Assembly (NCBI GenBank): GCA_015099395.1
Contig: AP024096.1
Location: forward strand, 1,364,001 to 1,428,000
DNA length: 64,000 bases
Reading direction: 5' to 3'
DNA from: Ktedonobacteria bacterium brp13
GTDB taxonomy: Bacteria > Chloroflexota > Ktedonobacteria > Ktedonobacterales > Ktedonobacteraceae
In this document: positions 51,691 through 60,090 of the stretch, piece after piece
Layout: each line of letters opens with the position of its first letter
How positions within the stretch are numbered: position 1 is the stretch's first letter
Notes under the pieces: generated by a model
Told to the model about the DNA's origin: nothing
The model's input: only the letters and a program-made list of their open reading frames with translations
The model's database searches: none
Position numbers and translations under genes: made by a program

Positions 51691-53562
51691 ATGAATGCAG
51701 CACTGTTCGTGCTTATGGAAAGCTTTCGGGCCGAAATACTGCATTTGACGAGAGCGCGCCTGTTTGTTGCGCTCATCGTTATTCAGGCAATCACCTTCCT
51801 CTTTCTGATTACCTTATTTGGATTGACGGGCAGCAATGCGCCGACGGCGGTTATTACGCAAGATAAGGGTCCCTATACCCAGGCATTTGTCAGGCAACTG
51901 GCCACGACGCATCACTCCTTTGATCTGCGTGTAATGGATAAAGCCTCAGCATTGGCGGCCTTGCATAGAGGGAGTCTGGTCGCTATTATTACGCTCCCCA
52001 CCAACTTTTCGCATGCGATAGCCAATGGACAACCAATTGCATTACATGTCGATGTTGACAACGTCAATGCTGATATGACCGATGATATCCAGCGAGCGCT
52101 TCCTTCGGCTATTGTTGATTTTGGTCGGCAGCACAATCTGCCTGGTATCCGTCTTCACGAGACAGAGATCGATCTTATTGGTCATGATACCAGTTTTATC
52201 GCTTACCTGGTTGTCAGTGGCTTGATGTTGGATGCCTTTATTATTGCGAGCATTCTCAGCGCGATGGTTGTAGCACGCGAGTTTGAAGTCAAAACCATCA
52301 AAGCATTGGCGGTAGCGCCTGTTCATCCATTGCTGCCTATCCTGGGTCGTATGCTTGCTACCGATCTGGTCGCCTGCGTCGCCATGCTGATTCCGGTTGC
52401 CATCGTGATCTTTGGTTACCATGTTATTCCAATCCATCCGCTCGCAGTAGCTGGTATTTTACTGTTGAGTATTGCCGTCTTTGGCTGTGTTGGTGTTGCT
52501 ATTGGAGCGCTGCTGCGGCGAACACTGCCTGTTGTCTCTCTGACCTTAGGGCTAGGTTTCGCGTTTTATCTGTGTAGCGGTTCTTTGGAGCCACAGCGCT
52601 TCGATGGTCCTCTTATCTGGAGTATTGCGCATATCTCGCCTGTCTACTATGCAGTGGGTATTCTGGAGCAGGCATACCATGGTTTACAGGTAACGCCAGA
52701 GCCGCAATGGCTCAACTTCGTCATATTGCTTGCCTGGGCGGGCGTAATGGTGTTGTGTGCAGCGATCCTCTTACGCACTGCTCTCATTGAGAGAACAGGT
52801 ACAGTGCGCGCCGGACGTAGGAAGCTACGTATTGCTGAGATAAGACGGTGGCGGAGACCATCGCGTCTGGTTGTACGTAGCGCCCTGGGCCTGCTTATCC
52901 TCCTTATTTTGTTGGGTGCTGGTAGCGAACTCTGGTTGAATACGCAGCAGCAGCGTGCTGAAAGTTTGAAGCAGCACCAACTGGCTCTCAATGCTAGTGA
53001 AGATCGTCACGGAACGGCTCTATTGAACGACTATGTGCAGCGGATCTCAACTATCGTCGCTCAGAATCCTCATCTGTATACACAGAAAAGCGATCCCGCT
53101 AGAGTTACTGTGGCTACGCTCACGCAGAATATGTGGCCTCAGCTGAAGCTAGCGTACAAAGTCTTGCTCCTACGTTATCTTTACAAAGAAAAGTTTATCG
53201 ACGATGACTATCAGGTTGTCAGTTTACAGGGGATTGATTTTCACGGTTGCAACATGGTTGGTATTAATCTGAGCGATACGGATCTGAGTGGGGCTAATTT
53301 CAGTAACGCGGATATGCACAATAGCAAGTTAGTTTCTTCAACGCTGATCGGTGTCAATTTCAGTAACACCAGCCTGGTGAACTCCGACTTAAAGGTCACG
53401 GACATGCACAATATTACTATCCTCAATGCAAACCTGGCCGGTGCGGATCTGGCAGGCGTCATTGGTATCGATACCCAGCAATTACTGCATGCCTATTCGC
53501 TGGCCGGTACACGCTTGCCCGATGGATCAGTACAACCAGGCAATCAACCAGATAAGGATTGA
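51691..53562 (+). CDS. ABC-2 permease fused to a pentapeptide-repeat domain
   Basis: A 623-aa fusion. Residues 1-360 form an ABC-2 permease: a first helix, a large extracellular domain (AIITLPTNFSHAIANGQPIA) and five helices (for example LVVSGLMLDAFIIASILSAM). Another helix (VRSALGLLILLILLGAGSEL) precedes a helical linker. The last 110 residues are pentapeptide repeats of the A(N/D)LxX type (GVNLSDTDLSGANFSNADMH-like, GANFSNADMHNSKL). Pentapeptide repeats form a right-handed quadrilateral helix that mimics DNA or binds proteins. The combination is unusual. It is coupled with the ATPase and ends at a strong bidirectional hairpin. Confidence 0.9.
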   Translation: MNAALFVLMESFRAEILHLTRARLFVALIVIQAITFLFLITLFGLTGSNAPTAVITQDKGPYTQAFVRQLATTHHSFDLRVMDKASALAALHRGSLVAIITLPTNFSHAIANGQPIALHVDVDNVNADMTDDIQRALPSAIVDFGRQHNLPGIRLHETEIDLIGHDTSFIAYLVVSGLMLDAFIIASILSAMVVAREFEVKTIKALAVAPVHPLLPILGRMLATDLVACVAMLIPVAIVIFGYHVIPIHPLAVAGILLLSIAVFGCVGVAIGALLRRTLPVVSLTLGLGFAFYLCSGSLEPQRFDGPLIWSIAHISPVYYAVGILEQAYHGLQVTPEPQWLNFVILLAWAGVMVLCAAILLRTALIERTGTVRAGRRKLRIAEIRRWRRPSRLVVRSALGLLILLILLGAGSELWLNTQQQRAESLKQHQLALNASEDRHGTALLNDYVQRISTIVAQNPHLYTQKSDPARVTVATLTQNMWPQLKLAYKVLLLRYLYKEKFIDDDYQVVSLQGIDFHGCNMVGINLSDTDLSGANFSNADMHNSKLVSSTLIGVNFSNTSLVNSDLKVTDMHNITILNANLAGADLAGVIGIDTQQLLHAYSLAGTRLPDGSVQPGNQPDKD

Positions 53563-53630
53563 ATAAGCCTATTCTTTCTTGAAGGGTTTCTGTCACCGAA
53601 AGTTATTTTTTAACAAAGCCGAAAGAATAA

Positions 53631-53666
53631 GATGAGGGTGTGAGCAGCGTCGCTCACACCCTCATC
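53631..53666. terminator. 15-bp perfect hairpin between convergent genes
   Basis: Arms 53631-53645 and 53652-53666 pair perfectly around a 6-base loop. It separates the exporter operon from the convergent DoxX-like gene. Confidence 0.8.
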
Positions 53667-53719
53667 TGCAACTAAGAAATGATTTTTACTGGTAACGACA
53701 ACCCGTGTTTCAGGATATC

Positions 53720-54298
53720 TTATGCATGAACTGGCTGGGGCTGCTTTGTCTCCTCAGCCTCAGCCTCAGCCTCAGCCTCAGCCTCAGCCTCATCTGAGTG
53801 GGCAATCAGGAAATTGAAACGTCCCAGTTTGTTGCGCAGACGATTATCGAGACTATAGAAACGGCTAGACTGTGTGAAGATTAAGGCAACAAAAACGAGC
53901 GCATAGATAATGCTGGTACCGATGTCCGTTTTTCCTGGTGCATAAGGTCCACCAAAGCCTTCGGCGGTTGTCCAGATTCCCAGAGAAAGGAGAATTCCAA
54001 CAATATTCGTTAAATTACCGAAAAGACCAAGGATAAGGCCAATGGCAACAGCCGTTTCACCCAAAGCAATCAGATAGGCAAAGGCATGGGGATTTATCTT
54101 CACGACATTGACCCAGAGGTCCATCCAGAGCTGAGCCAGGATGAATTGTCCTTTCACGTGTTTTGATACATCAGCAGCCATGCTATTAATAAAACTTAGC
54201 TGCCACTTGCACCAGGCATCAAATAACCAGATAAAGCCGAAGACGATACGAAAAACACTCATTACTTTCGCATTCCGTAAAGATGAGAAATTCATCAT
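53720..54298 (-). CDS. DoxX-family membrane protein with Glu-Ala repeat tail
   Basis: A 192-aa membrane protein with four helices of the DoxX/DoxD type: FRIVFGFIWLFDAWCKW, ALGETAVAIGLILGLFGNLT, NIVGILLSLGIWTTAEGFGG and a final helix IIYALVFVALIFTQ. The C-terminus is a cytoplasmic tail of alternating Glu-Ala encoded by six perfect copies and one variant of a hexanucleotide (53752-53793). The length of that tail probably varies between strains. Function is quinone- or redox-related by family only. The start follows AGGGG. Confidence 0.88.
   Translation of the reverse strand: MMNFSSLRNAKVMSVFRIVFGFIWLFDAWCKWQLSFINSMAADVSKHVKGQFILAQLWMDLWVNVVKINPHAFAYLIALGETAVAIGLILGLFGNLTNIVGILLSLGIWTTAEGFGGPYAPGKTDIGTSIIYALVFVALIFTQSSRFYSLDNRLRNKLGRFNFLIAHSDEAEAEAEAEAEAEETKQPQPVHA
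53752..53793. repeat. Hexanucleotide microsatellite (CCTCAG)6 plus variant
   Basis: Six perfect CCTCAG units from 53752 to 53787 are followed by CCTCAT. On the minus strand they encode the Ala-Glu tail of the DoxX-like protein. Unit changes keep the reading frame. Confidence 0.9.
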
Positions 54299-54664
54299 AA
54301 AAACCCCTCGTTATTGTTATGATATGCTTTGTGATAAGATCTACTGGCTTGTGCCTTCATGATCTTACTCCCATTCTCCTCAGAGGGATCATCTCAACCT
54401 CTTACGTTCTCATTATAAGCAATGGATATTACAACAATATCTCAAAAGGCGGCATCCAATTCTCAGCAATATCACAGTCTGCTTTGTTACCTGAACTTGT
54501 CTGCCATTCTTTTCAGCAAGATGCCCGGTGTGTTTCTTGATAAGGATTGAATGAGTGTTGAACTTACCATAATTTGACCCTTACACGTAACTTCGCCTGA
54601 AACAGGAGAGGGTGCGCATAGTATATAATTGAGCGTACACTTTATCTGATAGGAGCTTTTATTG
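54299..54664. other. Intergenic region, little seen
   Basis: A spacer of about 365 bases between divergent DoxX and SDR genes. It should hold both promoters. A TATAAT at about 54625 lies 40 bases before the SDR start, without a clear -35 box. No gene or strong repeat is visible. Confidence 0.35.
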
Positions 54665-55441
54665 ATGTCTGAATTATCTAACTCATGCCGAGTAGCTCTG
54701 GTTACTGGCGCGTCTCGTGGGATCGGGGCACCGACGGCGCTAACGTTGGCCGAGCATGGCTACGACCTGGCAATTACCTATCGCAACAAGGCGGCGCGAG
54801 CCAATGAGGTCGTGGGTCGCATAGAGGAACTGGGGCACGAGGGACTGGCTCTGGCCTGCGATATGACCAACCCGGATGACCTGAAGCGTGGTTTTGCAGC
54901 TTTGCGCGAGTGGACCGACCATCTTGATATTCTGGTACTGAATGCCTCTGGTGGGATGGAGCGCGACCTGGTAGCTACCAATCCCAACTATCCTATGCTC
55001 ATCAATCGCGATGCTCAGATCGCTCTGGTCGAGGCCGCGCTGCCCCTGCTGAGCACGGGCAGTACGATCGTTTTTATCACCAGCCACTGGGCTCACCTCT
55101 ATGGTCGTATGCAGCAGATCCCGGCTTATGAGCCAGTGGCAGAGAGTAAATTTGCCGGTGAGCAGGCGCTGCGTCAGCGCCAGGAGGAGTTTGCTGCGCG
55201 TGGAATTCGCTTGCTGATTGTGACCGGCGATATTATTGAAGGTACCATCACGCCCAAATTGCTAGCACGCAGTGCGCCGGGGCTACTAGCGGATAAGCGC
55301 TCTGCTTCCGGGAAGTTACCTACTGCTGAGGAGATGGGGCGCGCGATCGCACTGGCCGCACTTAACCCTGAGTTACCCAGTGGATCTTTGATTGTAGTTG
55401 GGGCACCCCTGGAAGCGATGCTTGACCAGGAGAGCTTGTAA
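54665..55441 (+). CDS. SDR-family protein with altered active site
   Basis: A 258-aa short-chain dehydrogenase/reductase. ATG 54665 follows TAGGAG. The cofactor motif VTGASRGIGAPTALTLAEHG and the NAG-equivalent LNASGGMERDL are present. The active-site helix reads YEPVAESKFAGEQALRQ: the catalytic Lys is kept, but the Tyr of YxxxK is Val. A Tyr three residues upstream might substitute, or the protein might not be a classical oxidoreductase. The Ser-containing strand is STIVFITSHWAHLYG. It stands alone, convergent with an ABC-2 permease gene. Confidence 0.88.
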   Translation: MSELSNSCRVALVTGASRGIGAPTALTLAEHGYDLAITYRNKAARANEVVGRIEELGHEGLALACDMTNPDDLKRGFAALREWTDHLDILVLNASGGMERDLVATNPNYPMLINRDAQIALVEAALPLLSTGSTIVFITSHWAHLYGRMQQIPAYEPVAESKFAGEQALRQRQEEFAARGIRLLIVTGDIIEGTITPKLLARSAPGLLADKRSASGKLPTAEEMGRAIALAALNPELPSGSLIVVGAPLEAMLDQESL

Positions 55442-55492
55442 CAGTAATCAAAGCAGCAATTCTTCCGGCTATGACAAGACAAAAGCCATCTC

Positions 55493-56863
55493 CTATCGAT
55501 TCCAGGATCTGCGTACAACCACGGTGCCCAGGAAGACGGCGACGATTGCGGTGACGGTCAAGACTGTGATATCTGTCGAAAAGCCCGTGAGATCTGGATA
55601 GAACATGGCCTGGCGCATTCCATCGATTGCGTAGCGCGCAGGATTGAGTGCGCTGATAGTCTGAATCCATTGGGGGAGGAAGGCAATTGTTGTAAAGCCT
55701 CCACCTAGAAAGAAGAAATAGGTAGCGATCAGTGATGCTGCCAGGGCGATATCCCGCGTCCCTCGCAGCACTGTTCCTAGAATGGCCCCTATCCCTGCTG
55801 CACTTAATGCTGTAACCGCCAGGAGCGCGATGAGCGCAGGCCAATGATTAGCCGGTGGTGCCAGTACTCTGGTGAGCAGACATATCCCTCCGGCTATAAT
55901 GATCGCGATACAAGAAGCACAAAAGCCACCCAATAGACGTCCAGCCACAAAAACCCAATCAGGTACTGGAGCAAGTATAAGATAGCGAGCTGTTCCGCGT
56001 TGGCGATCCTGTGCACAAAGGAGTGCCGTTCCCATTAAACCGATATTCAGGATCAGCAAAACAAAGACGGGTAAAACTTGATAGCTCACAAAAGTTACGT
56101 TTGTCTTTCTGAGATCATGCTCATTGACCGAGATAAGGTAAGGATTGGTCGCGCTCGCTGCTATGCCACTAGCTAAGACATTGTGCGTATCCAGTCCCGA
56201 CGCATCGAATTGACCGATAGTGCGCTCCACACTGCGCCGGATATCATCCGCAAAATCGATGTCAATATTATTGAGCACCAGTTGCAGATGCGCCGTATGA
56301 TTGACAACTTGCTGATCAAAATCGGGAGGGATAGTAATGATAGCAGCTATCTCTTGATTATGGAGCGCCTGCACCGCCTGCTGCGTATTCATCACCCGGT
56401 AAGCATAAGAATCGGTATCGCTCTCGATCATGTTCGCCATCTGTCGTGAATAGGCTCCCTGTGATTGAATGACCAGCGCGACAGGCTCCTGAGTGACGGT
56501 AAGTGAGAGCACTATCAGCATTGCAGCCATGCCAATTGGTGGGATAATCGCACTCGCGATGGCCCATGGCATACGGTACCAGAGCCGTAGATCCAGCAGT
56601 GCCAGCGACCACATACTTTGGAGTGCTGCCCATATGGAACGGATGGAGGATTGAGCCTTATCCTCCAATGTTGCGCGACTGAAAAAGGCCTTGCCCCGTT
56701 TCCTGGCTGGATGATAGCGTCTTTTTGTCGTCAAAGAGTCATCTCTCAATCTTTGATTACTGCTGATCCGAAAACCTGAGTGCGCAATGTGTGTAGAGTG
56801 CAAAGCACGAGCGACGTAAGATCTTGAAGTTCGGGAGAAGAATCGCTGCAGATAGTCTATCAC
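55493..56863 (-). CDS. ABC-2-type permease, orphan
   Basis: A 456-aa membrane protein. About 80 hydrophilic, basic residues precede the first helix (AIASAIIPPIGMAAMLIVLS). The extracellular domain carries EIAAIITIPPDFDQQVVNHT, and five further helices follow, ending in AIVAVFLGTVVV. It is clearly related to the permease at 51691 (shared AIIT(L/I)P and DDI(Q/R)R segments), but has no pentapeptide tail and no adjacent ATPase. It may share the ATPase encoded at 50753. The GTG start at 56863 has no good ribosome site, so the true start may be further in, for example the Met of QSMWSLALL. Confidence 0.82.
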   Translation of the reverse strand: MIDYLQRFFSRTSRSYVARALHSTHIAHSGFRISSNQRLRDDSLTTKRRYHPARKRGKAFFSRATLEDKAQSSIRSIWAALQSMWSLALLDLRLWYRMPWAIASAIIPPIGMAAMLIVLSLTVTQEPVALVIQSQGAYSRQMANMIESDTDSYAYRVMNTQQAVQALHNQEIAAIITIPPDFDQQVVNHTAHLQLVLNNIDIDFADDIRRSVERTIGQFDASGLDTHNVLASGIAASATNPYLISVNEHDLRKTNVTFVSYQVLPVFVLLILNIGLMGTALLCAQDRQRGTARYLILAPVPDWVFVAGRLLGGFCASCIAIIIAGGICLLTRVLAPPANHWPALIALLAVTALSAAGIGAILGTVLRGTRDIALAASLIATYFFFLGGGFTTIAFLPQWIQTISALNPARYAIDGMRQAMFYPDLTGFSTDITVLTVTAIVAVFLGTVVVRRSWNR

Positions 56864-57094
56864 CCATTGTTTGTAATGAGCAATACTCGGTTTTCTTGTG
56901 CTGCATTTTATGGGTCCGCCTTAGTGTCATTTGACTTGATCAATGGCTCATACTTGTTTGGAAGAGGAGTTTCTTCTGTGGTAGAATAGCAGTAGTTTAA
57001 CCCATTTGAGTTATCTGGAGGTCTTCCATCGATCTTTTCCCTGCTTCTGCATTCCCACCAATCCCAGGTTTACTGCTGTTCAAAGGAGGCTGAT

Positions 57095-57607
57095 ATGGCC
57101 AAAAGAAGTACATCGCAGCAGGTTCCTAAAGAACTGCAAGCACGCTTCGACGAACTCACCTATCTCACGGATGCCTTTAGCCAAAGGTACTTAAACGACG
57201 AGTACGCCGTGCTCTGTCGTGAGTTGACTGCGACCCTGTGTCGCAAGCGCCCTTCGCCACTCCTACGAGGCAAGGCCAGCACGTGGGCGTGTGGGCTCAT
57301 TCACGCGCTTGGCATGGTGAATTTTCTCTTCGATTCTGCACAAACCCCCCATATTGCGGCCAGCCAGATCTGGGAGTATTTCGATCTGAGTTCCAGTACG
57401 ATGCAGGCCAAATCCAAGCAGATCCGTGATCTGTTGGGGATGTATCCGATGGATCCTGATTGGTCGATTCCAGCGATGATCGACAAGAATCCGCTGATCT
57501 GGATGCTGGAGGTCAACGGTCTGATCATCGATGTGCGCCACGCACCACGTGAGCTCCAGGAAGCCGCATTCCGTCAGGGGTTGATCCCCTACATTCCTGA
57601 GGAGTAA
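57095..57607 (+). CDS. DUF6398-like protein
   Basis: A 170-aa soluble protein with AAAGGAGG upstream of its ATG. It shows the pattern VPKELQARFDELTYLTDAFS, CRKRPSPLLRGKASTWACGL, HALGMVNFLFD, then KQIRDLLGMYPMDPDW and VNGLIIDVRHAPRELQ. This matches my memory of the DUF6398 family, which looks like a helical domain with an HTH-like centre (SSSTMQAKSKQIRDLL). The function is not known. It is a single gene followed by a hairpin at 57629. Confidence 0.7.
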   Translation: MAKRSTSQQVPKELQARFDELTYLTDAFSQRYLNDEYAVLCRELTATLCRKRPSPLLRGKASTWACGLIHALGMVNFLFDSAQTPHIAASQIWEYFDLSSSTMQAKSKQIRDLLGMYPMDPDWSIPAMIDKNPLIWMLEVNGLIIDVRHAPRELQEAAFRQGLIPYIPEE

Positions 57608-57628
57608 GGCATGCTCTTCAAGGCTCTT

Positions 57629-57667
57629 GCCCTCTTACATATTTCCCGTTTGCATAGATGCAAGAGG
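57629..57667 (+). terminator. Hairpin after DUF6398-like gene
   Basis: A 7-bp stem (57629-57635 with 57661-57667) encloses a second stem (TTGCAT and ATGCAA) that overlaps its right arm. One or other fold may terminate transcription. Confidence 0.4.
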
Positions 57668-57846
57668 GTTGAGGATGGTTTGTGCTCGGCGCAGCAAGCT
57701 GGCACACTTAATATATCCAAGAACCTCATATGGAGAAAGATGTGCATCTGCTCATGATCCATGTGAGAGGCAGCAGAGGGATGATATTCAGCAGACGAGC
57801 GTACCTGTTCATTCTGACACGCTATTTAGAAAGCAGAGTAAAAACA

Positions 57847-58389
57847 ATGCCAGGAATCGTGACAGCTGTAAGCATTAGCTCGGCCCATACATTTACCAAG
57901 TTGAATCAGGACAGTATTCAGTTGCTAGCTGGATTGGGCGTTGAGGGTGATACCCATCTTGGCACGACTGTTCAACACCGTTCGCGCGTGGCGCGTGACC
58001 CACACCAACCTAACCTGCGTCAGGTACATCTGATCCATGCGGAGCTTCTTGATGAGCTACATGCTGCAGGTTTTGTTGTAACAGCCGGGCAGATGGGTGA
58101 GAATCTTACCACACGTGGTATCGATCTGCTTGGACTACCTACCGGTACACGGCTGCACATAGGGAATGAGGTCGTGGTTGAGGTGACTGGTCTACGTAAT
58201 CCGTGTGTCCAGTTGGACCGCTTCCAGTCAGGTCTTATGGCTGCGGTGCTTGATCGCGATGAGAACGATAACCTTATCCGTAAGGCCGGTATCATGGGTA
58301 TCATTCTGACTGGAGGAAAAGTATGTCCTGGCGATCAGATCGACGTTGAACTACCGCCAGAACCACACCGACCGCTTTCTCCGGTCTAA
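57847..58389 (+). CDS. MOSC-domain protein
   Basis: A 180-aa protein of the YiiM-like MOSC type. ATG 57847 is used because the MOSC fold begins there (MPGIVTAVSISSAHTFTK); the frame upstream is open but lacks family similarity. The core carries LGVEGDTHLGTTVQHRSRV, MGENLTTRGIDLLGLPTGTR and the conserved Cys in TGLRNPCVQLDRF, the residue that holds the sulphur or molybdenum ligand in the family. It may act in molybdenum-dependent detoxification; the substrate is unknown. Confidence 0.9.
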   Translation: MPGIVTAVSISSAHTFTKLNQDSIQLLAGLGVEGDTHLGTTVQHRSRVARDPHQPNLRQVHLIHAELLDELHAAGFVVTAGQMGENLTTRGIDLLGLPTGTRLHIGNEVVVEVTGLRNPCVQLDRFQSGLMAAVLDRDENDNLIRKAGIMGIILTGGKVCPGDQIDVELPPEPHRPLSPV

Positions 58390-58431
58390 GTTAAACTCCA
58401 TGACTGTATGAAGAGAGATCGAGCCAATGTC

Positions 58432-59436
58432 CTAAATCTCTTCAGGAAGCGGACCCATCTGCTCGACCCACATCTGGCGTGCAATATCTCGTGCGTCATA
58501 GTGCGTCCCATATTGCTCAAAGTACTGGCAGACGCGCTCGATATCACGGGTGAGCAGTGAGAATACATCTGAATTGTGATAGGGATCGACGGCCTGTGCA
58601 AAGTCGATGACCGTTATCTCCCCTTCCCAATACAGAATATTGTATTCTGACAGGTCACCGTGGATACGTCCGTGAACGAGTGCCAGTTTGATATTGTTCA
58701 TCAGGCGCTCAAAAAGAGGTTCAACCTCCTGCTGTTCAATAATAACGTCGCTTAGCCGTGGCGCTGGCTCTCCCAGCCCTCCGACGTACGCCATCAAGAC
58801 AGAGTTACCGATCTGAGCAAATGGACGCGGGACGTTGGCTCCATGGTCATAAAGCAGACGCTGTGTCTGGTACTCATACTCGATCCAGGAGGCAACCTGA
58901 GCGGCTCGTCCTTTCTCTGTCTTACGAGTAGCTGCACTACCACGTCGGCTATTGCCATGTTCCGCCTGTCCTTGCTCATCGCGTTGGATGCGGCTATAGC
59001 GATAGATGGCGTCGTTACGCAGACTGCGGAACATACGTGGACGATAGATCTTAGCCGCCAGGTATTCTACACCTGTTGAAGGATGGGCCGCACAGCAGAA
59101 GACAGTCGCCTCCTTTCCGCTATGCGCCTCATGGAGCACATCGGTAATCAATTGCTGATCGTAGAATGGCGTCAGCGAGGACAATATCCAGGGTGCGTCA
59201 CGCCTGGAGGTCAATAGCGATGGCTGGAACGTCGGTTTCGTTGCTTGCTCTGTATATGTTTGTGTATGCAACCAGCGTTGTACGTCCGAACTGCTCTCAT
59301 AGCTGGTTTTTTTCGTGGGTTTACTCGGTGTATGTATCGTATGCGATTGCAAGAGAGCACGTTCGCGTGCGCCAGGCTTCATTCTTACGAAAGTTGTAGC
59401 GGGTTCTTCAAAATCGTCGTCAAAACGTCTCTTCAA
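58432..59436 (-). CDS. RIO1-family serine protein kinase
   Basis: A 334-aa kinase of the RIO type. About 100 N-terminal residues are specific to this protein. The RIO core follows: the ATP-loop region ISSGKEATVF-like AHSGKEATVF, the Lys in YLAAKIYRP, the catalytic loop VHGRIHGDLSEYNIL and the metal motif VIDFAQAVD. RIO1 proteins act in ribosome maturation in archaea and eukaryotes, and scattered bacteria carry them with unknown roles. The gene is single and convergent with the MOSC gene. Confidence 0.92.
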   Translation of the reverse strand: MKRRFDDDFEEPATTFVRMKPGARERALLQSHTIHTPSKPTKKTSYESSSDVQRWLHTQTYTEQATKPTFQPSLLTSRRDAPWILSSLTPFYDQQLITDVLHEAHSGKEATVFCCAAHPSTGVEYLAAKIYRPRMFRSLRNDAIYRYSRIQRDEQGQAEHGNSRRGSAATRKTEKGRAAQVASWIEYEYQTQRLLYDHGANVPRPFAQIGNSVLMAYVGGLGEPAPRLSDVIIEQQEVEPLFERLMNNIKLALVHGRIHGDLSEYNILYWEGEITVIDFAQAVDPYHNSDVFSLLTRDIERVCQYFEQYGTHYDARDIARQMWVEQMGPLPEEI

Positions 59437-59709
59437 GACTAATGCTCCTCTACGGTATATGCATGGATTGTACAGAATTGTACATGGCTATTCACATGGG
59501 ATAGTGAGTAGAGTGAATAAACCAGAAGCTCTCCCTTACAGATGTGTGCGGTGGCTCATAGGCACAGAGACGTGTAGAAGGCAACACAAAGCAAGGTGAG
59601 AGAGAATGTAGGGAAAGGAGTTGTTTCGACGGGGTATGACGAGTATGTACCTGCCAGGAGCAGGTTACAGACCAGTAAGGAGAGGATCAGGAGCTTCGCA
59701 ATAAAACGA

Positions 59710-59748
59710 CAATGCATAGTGGCGTAAAAACGCGTATAACATGCATTG
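59710..59748 (-). terminator. Nested hairpin downstream of the 17-codon frame
   Basis: An 8-bp outer stem (59710-59717 with 59741-59748) encloses a GCGT/ACGC stem with an AAAA loop. Read on the minus strand it follows the small frame by about 40 bases, so both could belong to one short transcript. Confidence 0.4.
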
Positions 59749-59785
59749 AGTCAATCACTCTCGAAATGTCACCGATCTGATTGCT

Positions 59786-59839
59786 CTAGCGGGAAGTATC
59801 GAACCCCGTGGAGACAACAAGAATGACAACAGTACGCAT
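59786..59839 (-). CDS. Putative 17-aa peptide with strong ribosome site
   Basis: The minus-strand frame MRTVVILVVSTGFDTSR starts at 59839, 5 to 6 bases after ATGGAGGTG, a very strong Shine-Dalgarno match. The peptide is short and hydrophobic at its start. No downstream gene follows on this strand for 350 bases, so it is not an obvious leader peptide. It may be spurious. Confidence 0.25.
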   Translation of the reverse strand: MRTVVILVVSTGFDTSR

Positions 59840-59977
59840 ATAAGCACCTCCATAAAGTAAACTAAGCGAAATCGTACGCGAGTGGCGTACATTTGTGAAA
59901 TGAGCTTACCATACCAGGAAGAGAAAAGCAAGTATTTATAAGATTGTGGGTGGTATCTGACAGTGTTTTGAGTTCGC

Positions 59978-60006
59978 TTGACTTAATTTACAGATTACTG
60001 TAAAAT
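59978..60006 (+). promoter_or_regulatory. Promoter with operator in its spacer, sugar-acid operon
   Basis: TTGACT (59978-59983), a 17-base spacer and TAAAAT (60001-60006). The dyad TTTACAG-ATTA-CTGTAAA (59987-60004) fills the spacer and overlaps the -10 box, the classic position for a repressor. It lies 85 bases before the MFS gene. Confidence 0.7.
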
Positions 60007-60090
60007 GAAAACATGCTCTGCTATAAAGACATAACAGAGCAAAGCTTTACTCTGAAGTGCGTAAGTTTATAGTGTAACTGGAGAACATCG

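Larger units (their letters stand above)
59437..60090. other. Large intergenic region with peptide candidate and promoter
   Basis: A 650-base spacer between divergent genes. It contains a 17-codon minus-strand frame with a strong ribosome site (59786-59839), a nested hairpin (59710-59748) and the promoter of the sugar-acid operon (59978-60006). A GTACGC-N5-GCGTAC dyad lies near 59875. The part before 59700 shows nothing clear. Confidence 0.4.
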
